This document shows positions 8,816-17,612 of a DNA stretch of 64,000 nucleotides, piece after piece; the stretch's first letter is position 1; each line of letters starts with the position of its first letter. The stretch covers positions 62,001-126,000 of the forward strand of contig CAVQOL010000002.1 of assembly GCA_963714415.1 (NCBI GenBank), written 5' to 3'. The notes below the pieces were generated by a model. It searched no databases and was not told where the DNA came from. It was given only the letters and a program-made list of their open reading frames with translations. Source of the stretch: JAGXRK01 sp963714415. Lineage in GTDB: Bacteria > Bacteroidota > Ignavibacteria > Ignavibacteriales > Ignavibacteriaceae. Made by a program: the position numbers and the translations under genes.

Positions 8816-10006
8816 TTAAAATTATTTGTTCTGATTTATTTGCACTTTCTTCATTTACCAAGTTTTCGGATTCTTCACTCACAAAAACGGGAAAGTTTTT
8901 AGCTGTTAGTCTAAAGGCAAATATTGCAAGTACAACGAGCATCATTGTAATGCTAATTTCATCAAATGAAGGAAAATAATTTACTCCTGAAGAGGCAGCT
9001 AAACCCGTAATACTTACGTTCAATCTATTCAGGATCAATCCGGAAATTACACAGATAGAAATTATATATAACCATTTTTTATCTTCTCTATATTTTCTGT
9101 AACTAAGTAAGTAGATTGGAACAATGGTTCCAAGTAATATTTCTAAATAGAAGAGATATGTTTCAGTTGAAGGTATGGTCAAATAGATTAATTGGCCATT
9201 ATTAAGAAAATCATAAATCTTCAGTAAAAAACCGGCAATCAAAGTAATAAAAACCACAAAAGCAGCTCTGGATAAAATATTCATCTTTAAGCTCGGTATT
9301 ATGAAAACCATTCTCTTTAGTAAAAGCTCTGGCAACTAAGTATGACTCAAAGATTATCATCGATAAGCCTGCTGCAATACAAGAAATATAAAAATGAACA
9401 GGGAGTAATGAGGAATACCAAAGCGGATGCAGTTTTCCGGGAACAATCAAATATAAAGAACCGAAAGATGATTGATGAAGAGTCGAAAATAATAACACCG
9501 GCGATCACGACAGGGATGGAGAATCATTTTAAGATACTTGATAGGAGCTTTTAGTCAAACTTTTCAAGAACAACGGGGGCAAACTCTAAAGTAAGTACTG
9601 TAGTATAACAAATTAAACACCATGTGATTTCAAACATTACAGAATGAATATTCCACATGACGAGCGGATGCCAGAAGTTTTCCGGTCTTCCAAGATCAAC
9701 TATCAGCAAACTTGCAACCACAGAGTATCCGAGAAAAGCTGTTAGGATAGCAGGTCTTACCAATGACTCATATTTATGAATATTAAAGATGTGAACGGTA
9801 GCTGCAATTGTAAATCCTGCAGCAGCGAGTCCGACACCAAGAAAATCAAATCCTATCCACAAGCCCCATGGTACGTTATCATGCAAATTAGTTGTTGCTC
9901 CTAAACCGAGGGAAAATCTATAATAAGTTGAAAATAGACCCATTGTTACGATTATAACTGAAACCACTTTCCAAAATGTGGGTTTTAAAATTTTATTGGC
10001 ATTCAT
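8796..10006 (-). pseudogene. NrfD/HybB-type membrane subunit, frameshifted
   Basis: Three pieces together cover the intact plus-strand homologue at 13276. The N-terminal 151 residues (10006-9551) are MNANKILKP... to EFAPVVLEKFD. A middle piece (about 9550-9300) contains TLHQSSFGSL and MHPLW-like LHPLW. A C-terminal piece (about 9300-8796) includes LLGTIVPIYLL and YFPSFDEISIT. At least three or four single-base shifts are needed, at about 9550, 9516, 9505 and 9300, some in homopolymers. NrfD proteins carry quinone-reactive helices, so this would be the membrane partner of the Fe-S gene 5 bases upstream. It is either broken or mis-sequenced. Confidence 0.8.
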
Positions 10007-10011
10007 ATGTC

Positions 10012-10773
10012 TTAATTTCCATTAATAGTTTTTTTTTCTTCTTTGGCTATTTGATTTTTTCTTTTTGTAAGCCAATACATTCCGCTTAAGAAGACTCCTC
10101 CACCGACCACTACCGACGGAATCTTTTCCATTGCTCTCATTGTAAATTCAGGCATCGGTTCTTTTGGTAACTTCGAAATATAACCCAACTGCTCGAATGG
10201 TACAGGCGAGATAACTAGGACATGTCCGCCGCCTGCTTCTTCAAGACCGTATATGTGCTGATAATACTTCTCAGGATTTTCTTTCAGTCTATTTTTAGCT
10301 ACTGAAACCAGTTGATCCATATTGCCATACAACGTCGCCTCGTTTGGACAAGCTTCAACACAGGCTGGTAACTGACCGGCATTTACGCGGTCATAGCATA
10401 AAATACATTTGCGCACACGCGGTTGGGTTGTTCCCCATTCATAACGTGGTATTTTATGAGGGCAAGCCTGCATACAATATCTGCAGCCAATACACTTCTC
10501 AGCATCATACACCACTGCACCGGTAGAACTCTTTGTTATTGCTCCAACCAGGCATACGGATACACAAGCCGGTTCATTACAATGCATGCACAGTTTTCGT
10601 GTATATATTTCCCCATATTGTTCTACTACCGTGAAAGTATTTTCAGAAAGATGATCTTTTAAAAAATCTTTATTTGTTTGCGGTAAATTATTTGCCTCTT
10701 TGCACGCTTGATAGCAGGAACCACATCCTACACAAAGCGTTGCATCAAAGAGTATTCCTTTTTCTTTCAACAT
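10012..10773 (-). CDS. four-cluster [4Fe-4S] subunit (NrfC/HybA type), C-terminally anchored, no Tat signal
   Basis: 253 residues with four ferredoxin-like Cys groups: CVGCGSCYQAC, CMHCNEPACVSVC, CIGCRYCMQAC and CILCYDRVNAGQLPACVEAC (broken by spacing), enough for four [4Fe-4S] clusters. A C-terminal hydrophobic segment (about 220-237, IPSVVVGGGVFLSGMYWL) would anchor it. Unlike the plus-strand paralogue, no twin-arginine signal precedes the first cluster, and none is seen in frame just upstream. It lies 5 bases before the NrfD gene, the usual order for NrfCD pairs. Predicted role: electron transfer between the NrfD quinone site and an unknown partner. Confidence 0.92.
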   Translation of the reverse strand: MLKEKGILFDATLCVGCGSCYQACKEANNLPQTNKDFLKDHLSENTFTVVEQYGEIYTRKLCMHCNEPACVSVCLVGAITKSSTGAVVYDAEKCIGCRYCMQACPHKIPRYEWGTTQPRVRKCILCYDRVNAGQLPACVEACPNEATLYGNMDQLVSVAKNRLKENPEKYYQHIYGLEEAGGGHVLVISPVPFEQLGYISKLPKEPMPEFTMRAMEKIPSVVVGGGVFLSGMYWLTKRKNQIAKEEKKTINGN

Positions 10774-10787
10774 TTGTTTTCCGGTTT

Positions 10788-11459
10788 CTATAATGAGAGA
10801 AATTCTTTTTCAAAATCATTTGCATTTTGATCAACTAATAATGAAGCCATATCGTTAGATAAGGAACCTCCATCAAACATAGTTGCTCCAACCAATTCTA
10901 TTTTAGGCGAATGACTTTCGATGAAACTTTTTAATTTGATATATTCTTTTTTCATCCAATTTGATGCTTCGATTCCAGATAAAGATACCTCCCGGTTTAT
11001 AGGGAAATCTTTTGAAAATAACTGAACGCCCCATGTTTTATATGGATTTGAGATTTTTTGCCCAATTATATTTGTGTTAACAGATTTTACAGTTCCATTA
11101 ACTGGTGATAAGAATTTTACGATTTTATTTCCGTAAGCACCTTCAAAAATCATTTCTCCGCGTTTTAACTCTTTGCCCAACTCTGCACATTTTAAAATTG
11201 ATAGTGTTCCTAATGCCATCGTACCGAATGAATCAATTCCGATTGAAATCAAACCATCCTTATTTTTCTTAAACCATGTATGTCCTTTTGAAATAAAAAT
11301 ATTCGCTGGGATAGTAAAATTATTTCCATCAAATATTGACAAATCAAATTGAGAGAATGACGGTTCAAATGCGGGATGATTTTTCCCCTGAATTTTTAAT
11401 ACAATCAGATCAACTGAAATGAAAAATAAAAACACTGTCAGAACAAAAATTGCGACCAT
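10788..11459 (-). CDS. membrane-anchored GcvH-like protein with TMxDGG tail
   Basis: 223 residues. An N-terminal helix (2-22, with the motif FFISVDLIVLK) is followed by a GcvH-like barrel at about 50-150: IFISKGHTWFKKNKDG (GcvH 'HEW' start), GELKRG-like turn, then FLSPVNGTVKSVN. Eight residues before P119 the aligned lipoyl position is N111, though K112 is adjacent. A linker leads to TMFDGG (193-198). Lipoylation at the standard site is therefore unlikely but a one-residue shift is not excluded. The gene ends 14 bases before the Fe-S gene. It resembles the GcvH part of the fusion at 18473. Confidence 0.8.
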   Translation of the reverse strand: MVAIFVLTVFLFFISVDLIVLKIQGKNHPAFEPSFSQFDLSIFDGNNFTIPANIFISKGHTWFKKNKDGLISIGIDSFGTMALGTLSILKCAELGKELKRGEMIFEGAYGNKIVKFLSPVNGTVKSVNTNIIGQKISNPYKTWGVQLFSKDFPINREVSLSGIEASNWMKKEYIKLKSFIESHSPKIELVGATMFDGGSLSNDMASLLVDQNANDFEKEFLSL

Positions 11460-11527
11460 AAAGTATCCTTTTTATATAGTCATTTCATTTATTTTATTGT
11501 TTTAGACTTTAGACTTGCATGTGCATC

Positions 11528-11758
11528 TTAGATATTCTTATCCATAGTAGCGCTGCTTGATTCTTCTTCGTTATGCGGCTTCCCACCGTCATACATTGTT
11601 TCGCTTGCAAGTTTGATAGTCGGATCGAATCTTGGTATGAAAGATTTTGATGTTTTGTTTTTCTTATTTGACCCCGAAGCTAATGGGTCGATGACAAATC
11701 GAACGAACAAATCAACTGCAACAAAAACTAAAACGAGTATTAATAAAAACGTAACCAT
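11528..11758 (-). CDS. small TM protein with TMxDGG tail
   Basis: 76 residues: one helix (1-22, VFVAVDLFVRFVI) closely resembling the anchors of the proteins at 10788 and 18473, a basic linker (NKKNKTSK), then FDPTIKLASETMYDGG with TMYDGG at 54-59 and an acidic Ser-rich end. It has no other domain, so it is the minimal anchor-plus-tail form of this family. AAAAAGGAG lies about 7 bases before the ATG. It is the first gene of the minus-strand arm, 40 bases downstream of a sigma54-like promoter. Confidence 0.72.
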   Translation of the reverse strand: MVTFLLILVLVFVAVDLFVRFVIDPLASGSNKKNKTSKSFIPRFDPTIKLASETMYDGGKPHNEEESSSATMDKNI

Positions 11759-12370
11759 GATAATCTCCTTTTTCCTTTTAATTGTATTTAGTAAAAGACA
11801 ATTAGCATACCAGTAATTTTTATTTTTTTATTGTCATTTTATCTTATTAAAAAATAAGGAGTTATGCCATCAGTGTCGGATTATTAAACGATTGGATGAA
11901 AGAAAATTGTAAGCTTTCTAAACAATGTGGTGTTGAAAATTACAGCACAATTCAATAGAAACATTTTGTATAATAACATGTAGTTGATTTACGAAAGAGC
12001 ATTTTTCATGATTCAATTTTATTCAAGTTTCCATAAAATTCAAGCGGAGAGAAACTCAAAATTAATTTGATACTATCTGGTCGGCATCATTTTGTGTTTA
12101 GCAACAATAGTCATTAAAAAATTTTTTTTATTTATCATTTATTCTCTTTCCTGGCAAAAAAAAAAAAAATTACCACTATTGCGAAATTTTAGAATTAAAA
12201 TAGATTTATTAAAAAGATTTATGCTCTCTAGCTGTTACTCAATGTAATAAATTCTCATATTTCATGTCTTTAATGGTTTTTTATAGGAATGGCATAAAAT
12301 TGTATTTAAAAAAGCAATTATTTCAATCCATTTTATAAAATATTTAAATACTTATTGAAAGGATTAAAAA
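11759..12370. other. 612-base divergent control region
   Basis: No gene is seen. The region separates the two arms of the redox cluster and must hold promoters for both. It is very AT-rich, with a run of 14 A at 12156-12169 and several T-rich tracts, as expected for bent or activator-binding DNA. Apart from the sigma54-like site at its left end I see no convincing promoter box. A TGGCAT...TTGTA sequence near 12290-12303 on the plus strand has the wrong spacing by one base. Confidence 0.6.
11797..11813 (-). promoter_or_regulatory. candidate sigma54 (-24/-12) promoter for the minus arm
   Basis: On the minus strand this reads CTGGTATGCTAATTGTC. Against YTGGCACGNNNNTTGCW it keeps TGG at -24, the A and G of the first block, the exact 10-base gap and TTG at -12, but has T for the final C of GC and two C-to-T changes. 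Its -12 lies about 40 bases before the first gene start. An NtrC-type activator at the other end of the arm makes a sigma54 promoter expected. Moderate support only. Confidence 0.4.
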
Positions 12371-13279
12371 ATGTCTGGCAAAAGCCGTCGCGATTTCCTC
12401 AAAACATCTGCTTTAATCGGGGCTGGAGTTACAGGAGTTTCTACATCAACTGCAAAAGCAGGTCCTAAAAACATTTTATCGGAAGATAGAATGGGAGTTT
12501 TAGTTGATACTACTGTTTGCGTTGGTTGTCGAAATTGTGAGTGGGCATGCAAAAATGCACATGATCTAACCGCTGGAAATTTAGAATCATATGAAGATCG
12601 AAAAGTTCTAGAATCCAAAAGAAGACCTGATCACACAGCTTTAACTGTTGTTAATGAATATTCTTCCGGTAAAAACTCTAACCTACCTGTGGATGTAAAA
12701 GTTCAATGTATGCATTGCGATCATCCCGCTTGTGTTTCTGCTTGTATTGTTGGTGCATTTTCAAAACATGAGAATGGCTCCGTAACTTGGGATACAGATA
12801 TGTGCATTGGCTGCCGATACTGTATGGCTGCTTGCCCATTTCAAGTTCCTGCTTTTGAATATGACAAAGCGTTAAATCCAAATATTATGAAATGCGATTT
12901 TTGTTTTGATCGAACAAAAGAAGGAAAGCTGCCTGCTTGTGTAACTATTTGTCCGGTTGAAGCACTTACTTATGGAAGCAGAACTGAACTTGTTAAGATT
13001 GCTCGTGATAGAATCAAGAAAAATCCTGATAGATATGTTGATCATATTTTTGGAGAATATGAAGTGGGCGGTACATCATGGATGTATTTAGCAAATAAAG
13101 ATTTTGCAGAACTTGATTTCCCAAATCTTGGTAGAAATCCTGCACCAGGCGTTTCAGAATCAATACAACATGGAATCTTTGCATACTTTGTTCCACCAGT
13201 TTCTTTTTACGCGTTGCTTGGTGGAATTATGTGGATTTCTAAACGACGCAAAGAACTAGATGAGGAGGTAAAATTATGA
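12371..13279 (+). CDS. Tat-exported four-cluster [4Fe-4S] subunit (NrfC/HybA type)
   Basis: 302 residues. A twin-arginine signal (KSRRDFLKTSALIGAG, residues 4-19) is followed by an AKA cleavage site. Four Cys groups follow: CVGCRNCEWAC, CMHCDHPACVSAC, CIGCRYCMAAC and CDFCFDR...CVTIC, for four [4Fe-4S] clusters. A hydrophobic segment at about 272-290 would anchor it on the periplasmic side. It overlaps the NrfD gene by 4 bases (ATGA). GAAAGGAT precedes the start. Predicted role: periplasmic electron relay between NrfD and the multihaem cytochrome. It is the paralogue of the protein at 10012. Confidence 0.95.
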   Translation: MSGKSRRDFLKTSALIGAGVTGVSTSTAKAGPKNILSEDRMGVLVDTTVCVGCRNCEWACKNAHDLTAGNLESYEDRKVLESKRRPDHTALTVVNEYSSGKNSNLPVDVKVQCMHCDHPACVSACIVGAFSKHENGSVTWDTDMCIGCRYCMAACPFQVPAFEYDKALNPNIMKCDFCFDRTKEGKLPACVTICPVEALTYGSRTELVKIARDRIKKNPDRYVDHIFGEYEVGGTSWMYLANKDFAELDFPNLGRNPAPGVSESIQHGIFAYFVPPVSFYALLGGIMWISKRRKELDEEVKL

Positions 13280-14520
13280 ATCATGAAGCTGTAAATCCTG
13301 TACCAATAAAACATAAATATTTTACTCCCGGTGTTTTTATATTAATTATAATCGCATTAAACGGTTTAGTTTTTTTGATGGGAAGATTTTTCTTTGGACT
13401 TGGTGCAGTTACAAATCTTAACAATCAATATCCCTGGGGATTATGGATCGGCGTTGATGTAGCTGCTGGTGTAGCACTTGCTGCAGGCGGTTTTACAACT
13501 GCGGCGCTTGGTCATATAATGCACAAAGATGAATATCACGCAATAGTGCGCCCAGCATTATTAACCGCGGCTCTTGGATATACTTTTGTTGCATTTGGAG
13601 TTTTTGTAGATATCGGGCGATGGTATTTTATTTGGCATCCGCTCATTATGTGGAATGGAAATTCTGCTTTATTTGAAGTTGGTATTTGCGTAATGATTTA
13701 TCTTACCGTTCTTTACATCGAATTTCTTCCAGTAGTAACAGAAAGATTTATAGGTAAAGTTAATTTCCCTGGTTTTCTATCAGGATTAAATAAAATTGTA
13801 GATAAAGGGTTGCGCTTACTTGATAAAGGTCTTTCAAAAACAATGTTTGTTTTTATTATTGCAGGTGTTGTGCTGTCATCTCTTCATCAATCTTCATTAG
13901 GAACTTTGATGGTAATTGCAGGACCAAAAATGCATCCATTATGGCAAACGCCTGTACTTCCATTATTATTTTTATTATCAGCTATTGCTGTTGGTTTTCC
14001 AATGGTGATTTTTGAATCCTTAATTGCTTCTCGCTCTTTAGGACTAAAACCCGAAATGCATATTCTATCAAAACTTGGATTTATGATTGCACCGTTATTG
14101 GGAATTTATCTTGCCTTTAAAATCGGGGATATGTTTATACGCGAGACTTTTGTTTATTTAACAGAATTTAACACAGCAAGTATAATGTTCACTATCGAGA
14201 TGTTGTTTGGAGTAATCATACCATTAAGAATGTTTTTATCAACAAAGGTTTTAAAATCTCCTCTATTTCTTTTTATTGCATCAGCGTTAGTTGTTTTTGG
14301 TGTTTTGCTAAACCGAATTAATAATTTTGTTGTTGCTTATACTCCACCATATAGCACGGAATCCTATTTCCCATCATTCGGAGAAATTTCTGTAACTGTT
14401 GGATTTGTAGCGATTCTTGTTCTTTTATATCGATTTTTTGTTTTGAATTTTCCCGTTATCAGTTTACCTGGTAAACAAACTGCTCCTCAATCCAAATACA
14501 CAATAAGAGGAGGTAAATGA
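13276..14520 (+). CDS. NrfD/HybB-type quinone-interacting membrane subunit
   Basis: 414 residues, about ten membrane helices, intact. Recognisable stretches are NLNNQYPWGLWIGVDVAAG near residue 45, FVDIGRWYFIWHPLIMWN near 115, SSLHQSSLGTL near 200 and the C-terminal SYFPSFGEISVTVG. NrfD-family subunits oxidise or reduce menaquinone and pass electrons to the Fe-S partner. It overlaps both neighbours (ATGA with the Fe-S gene and with the cytochrome gene), so the three are translationally coupled. It is the template against which the broken copy at 8796 is recognised. Confidence 0.95.
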   Translation: MNHEAVNPVPIKHKYFTPGVFILIIIALNGLVFLMGRFFFGLGAVTNLNNQYPWGLWIGVDVAAGVALAAGGFTTAALGHIMHKDEYHAIVRPALLTAALGYTFVAFGVFVDIGRWYFIWHPLIMWNGNSALFEVGICVMIYLTVLYIEFLPVVTERFIGKVNFPGFLSGLNKIVDKGLRLLDKGLSKTMFVFIIAGVVLSSLHQSSLGTLMVIAGPKMHPLWQTPVLPLLFLLSAIAVGFPMVIFESLIASRSLGLKPEMHILSKLGFMIAPLLGIYLAFKIGDMFIRETFVYLTEFNTASIMFTIEMLFGVIIPLRMFLSTKVLKSPLFLFIASALVVFGVLLNRINNFVVAYTPPYSTESYFPSFGEISVTVGFVAILVLLYRFFVLNFPVISLPGKQTAPQSKYTIRGGK

Positions 14521-15666
14521 TGAAAAAGATTATTTTATTTACAATCAGTTTAATTTTTACTGTAAGTATTTACGCGCAGCAAAGCCCAGGCAAAGATCAT
14601 TCAAAACTGAATATTACTTGTAAAACATGTCACACTTGCGATGTACCTACAAAAAATGATCCTTGTCTTGTAATTTGTCCTAGAGAAAAAATAGTTACTA
14701 TATATCAAAAACCTGAACAAACTCCAGAATTAATAGTAATAGATCAGATATCTGATAGATACGGACCTGCGTATTTCTCTCATAAGATCCACGCACAGAT
14801 GTCAAATATGGGGGGTGGCTGTGAAACATGTCATCATCATAATACATCAGGACCAATTCTTAAATGTAAAAGTTGTCACTCGGCTTCAAGGCAGCGTGAG
14901 GATATAAGCATACCTGATTTGAAAGGTGCATATCACAGGCAGTGTATGGATTGCCATCGTGAATGGAGTCACGATAACGGATGTAATACTTGTCATACAT
15001 TAAAGAAAGATTTGAAAAACGGAAAGCAACAGGAAAGTATCCAAAAGAAATATGCTGGTAAAGATCATCCTGTAATTCTTGAACCCACCAAGGTGGTTTA
15101 TGAAACAAAATCTGATAAGGGAAAATTTGTAACTTTTTATCATGATGATCATACTAAGAAATTTGGATTAAGCTGTGCAACATGCCATAAACAAGAAAGC
15201 TGTACAAAATGTCATGATGTAAATAAAAAGCAGAATGACAAACCTAAAATGGTAGAAAGTAAAAAATCTTTTGAAGAACAGCATAAAAACTGTATTAGTT
15301 GTCATAAAAAATGAAAAGTGTAATAATTGTCATAGTGAAAAAGAACTACAACAGTTTGATCAGCAAAGAAGAACAGGTTGGGCTCTTAATAAATTTCATG
15401 TAAATCTAACTTGTCAGAAATGTCATGGTTCAAAAATTCCGTTTGCAAAATTAATAAATAATATGTGAAAGTTGTCATAAAGGTTGGAGTAGCTGAAAAC
15501 TTTAATCACTCAGTTACCGGTTTACAACTTGATGAAATACACATCAGATTTTGGTTGTGAAGATTGTCATTTAGAAAATAACTATGCTGTAAAACCAACT
15601 TGTGTTAATTGTCATGATGATTATGTTTATCCGAAACATAAACCGGGTAAATTGATTTCAAAATAA
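14517..15666 (+). CDS. periplasmic multihaem cytochrome c (13 CxxCH), frameshifted
   Basis: The frame from 14517 gives a signal peptide (to IYAQQ) and eight CxxCH motifs (CKTCH, CETCH, CKSCH, CMDCH, CNTCH, CATCH, CTKCH, CISCH), then stops at 15314. CNNCH and CQKCH follow at once in a second frame, CESCH near 15470 in another, and CEDCH and CVNCH near 15560-15625 before a stop at 15666. Single-base shifts at about 15306 (an A run), 15465 and 15545 would restore a protein of about 380 residues with 13 haems. The CxxCH continuity argues that these are recent or sequencing indels. Predicted role: electron acceptor of the Fe-S/NrfD pair. Confidence 0.82.
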
Positions 15667-15733
15667 TTAGTTTAACTAAGGACTTATTGAAAATTTTGTA
15701 TAAATAGTCTGAACGTTTTAAGGTTCTGAAATT

Positions 15734-17602
15734 ATGTTTAAAAAAATCGGTTTTCGTTTAATTGTTGCAGTAGGCTTTACATCAATAATTATTATTGGTG
15801 TATTTGCCTACTTTAATGTAAAATCGCACAGTACAGGATTGTTAAAGGAAGTCGAACGTCATACCAATCAGCTTAGTGAAACAGTAATTAGCAGCACGCG
15901 TTTTGATATGATGTCAAACCAAAGAGAGCGTATTCAGCAAATAATTAATACGATCGGTCAGCAGGAACATATAAGAGATGTTCGTATTCTTAATAAAGAA
16001 GGAATAATCACCTATTCAAGCGATCCTGCAATCATCAATCATATGGTTGATAAAAATGCTGAAAGTTGTTACGCCTGTCATGCTCAGGATGAACCTCTTG
16101 AAAATATTTCCATTACCGAAAGAACTCGTATCTTTAGATTAAATCCCGATTCAAGCCGTGTAATAGGAATAATCACTCCAATAAATAATGATAGATCTTG
16201 CTGGGAGGCGGATTGTCATGTTCATCCATCAAATCAAAAAGTGCTTGGTGTTTTAGATGTTACTATATCGTTGTATGAGGTTGATAAAAGTATACTTAAA
16301 GGCGAAGTGGAAATAGTTATTTTTGCAATAGTTGCAATTATTGCTGTTGGTTTCATAATCGGATATTTCGTAAGAAGATGGGTAATCCAGCCGGTTAACG
16401 ATTTGTTGGATGGTACACATCAGGTAAGTATGGGTAATCTTAATTACTCAATAAAAGATATGGGTGATGATGAAATCGGCAAACTCGGTCATTCGTTTAA
16501 CAACATGACTAAGAAACTTTCCGAAGCAAGAATGCAGCTTTTTCAATCTGATAAGATGGCATCGCTCGGAAGATTGGCTGCAGGCGTTGCACACGAAATC
16601 AATAATCCGCTTACCGGTGTATTAACCTACAGCAGTTTTCTTCTGAAGAGAACAAAAGATAATCCAGAATTTCAGGAAGATCTGAAAGTAATTGTTCGTG
16701 AAACTTTGCGTAGCCGTGAAATAGTAAAAAGCCTTCTTGATTTTGCCCGTCAATCAGTTCCGAAAAAAAGCAGTGCTGATATAAATGAGATAATCAGTAA
16801 ATCTGTTGAAGTAATAGAAAATCAACTTGCAATTAATAAAGTGAAGGTCTTAAAAGAGACAAGTAAATATCTTCCTAAAATCACTGTAGATGCAAACCAG
16901 ATTCAGCAGGTTTTCATTAATCTTTTTGTAAATGCTTCTGATGCAATTGGCAAAGAAGGCGGGACAATTACTGTTACAACTAATCATATATCATTGGCAC
17001 CTTATGGAACTGCTCAGATTAAAAAAGCAACTTGTCCAAAACGTCATAACCTTCTTGATAATGAAGTTAAAATTGATGGAATTCCATCGATTAAAGTTAA
17101 AGTTAGATCAAACGGAACTGAAAGCCTGATTCACATTGATCCGATATATGGCAAAATTCGAAACCTTTATGCACAGGATTATAAAGAGAAAAAAGACGCA
17201 CAATTTGTTTGTCCAGATTGTAATAATTCGCTTATTCTTGAAAACGAATCTTGTCCTAAGTGTGGTTCTTCAATTATTGGTATTGAGGTAGCAGGCCAGG
17301 GAATTTACGAAGTATGCTCTACTAAGGGTTGTCCTTATGAAAAATGGGATTATGTGGATTCAGCGGGATTACAGGAATACATTGAAGTAAAAATTAAAGA
17401 TACCGGCAACGGAATAAACAAAGAAGATTTATCCAGGATTTTTGATCCATTCTTTTCAACAAAAGGTCAAAAAGGAACAGGACTTGGTTTAGCTGTTATC
17501 TGGGGAATTGTTGATAATCATAATGGAGCCATAACTGTTGATAGCGAGCTTGGAATAGGCACAACTTTTACAATCAGGCTCCCGCTAACACAAAAAAGAT
17601 GA
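15734..17602 (+). CDS. haem-motif sensor histidine kinase with zinc-ribbon insertion in the ATPase domain
   Basis: 622 residues. TM1 is at about 8-28. The periplasmic domain has C112-x2-C115-H116 and C156-x4-C161-H162, as in the kinase at 6329. TM2 (about 190-212), HAMP and HisKA (H287 in HEINNPLTG) follow. The N-box NLFVNASDAIG starts at N396, but the G1 box DTGNG comes only at 556, about 115 residues later than usual. The extra stretch holds C434, C493-x2-C496, C507-x2-C510, C528 and C533, a zinc-ribbon or rubredoxin-like pattern. GTGLGLAVIWG closes the ATPase domain. It lies 10 bases upstream of the receiver-GcvH gene. Confidence 0.92.
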   Translation: MFKKIGFRLIVAVGFTSIIIIGVFAYFNVKSHSTGLLKEVERHTNQLSETVISSTRFDMMSNQRERIQQIINTIGQQEHIRDVRILNKEGIITYSSDPAIINHMVDKNAESCYACHAQDEPLENISITERTRIFRLNPDSSRVIGIITPINNDRSCWEADCHVHPSNQKVLGVLDVTISLYEVDKSILKGEVEIVIFAIVAIIAVGFIIGYFVRRWVIQPVNDLLDGTHQVSMGNLNYSIKDMGDDEIGKLGHSFNNMTKKLSEARMQLFQSDKMASLGRLAAGVAHEINNPLTGVLTYSSFLLKRTKDNPEFQEDLKVIVRETLRSREIVKSLLDFARQSVPKKSSADINEIISKSVEVIENQLAINKVKVLKETSKYLPKITVDANQIQQVFINLFVNASDAIGKEGGTITVTTNHISLAPYGTAQIKKATCPKRHNLLDNEVKIDGIPSIKVKVRSNGTESLIHIDPIYGKIRNLYAQDYKEKKDAQFVCPDCNNSLILENESCPKCGSSIIGIEVAGQGIYEVCSTKGCPYEKWDYVDSAGLQEYIEVKIKDTGNGINKEDLSRIFDPFFSTKGQKGTGLGLAVIWGIVDNHNGAITVDSELGIGTTFTIRLPLTQKR

Positions 17603-17612
17603 ATTTGATTAT

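Noticed and set aside
12289..12303. TGGCATAAAATTGTA as a sigma54 promoter for the plus arm
   Set aside because: The GG-to-G(C) distance is one base too short; -24/-12 spacing is strict.
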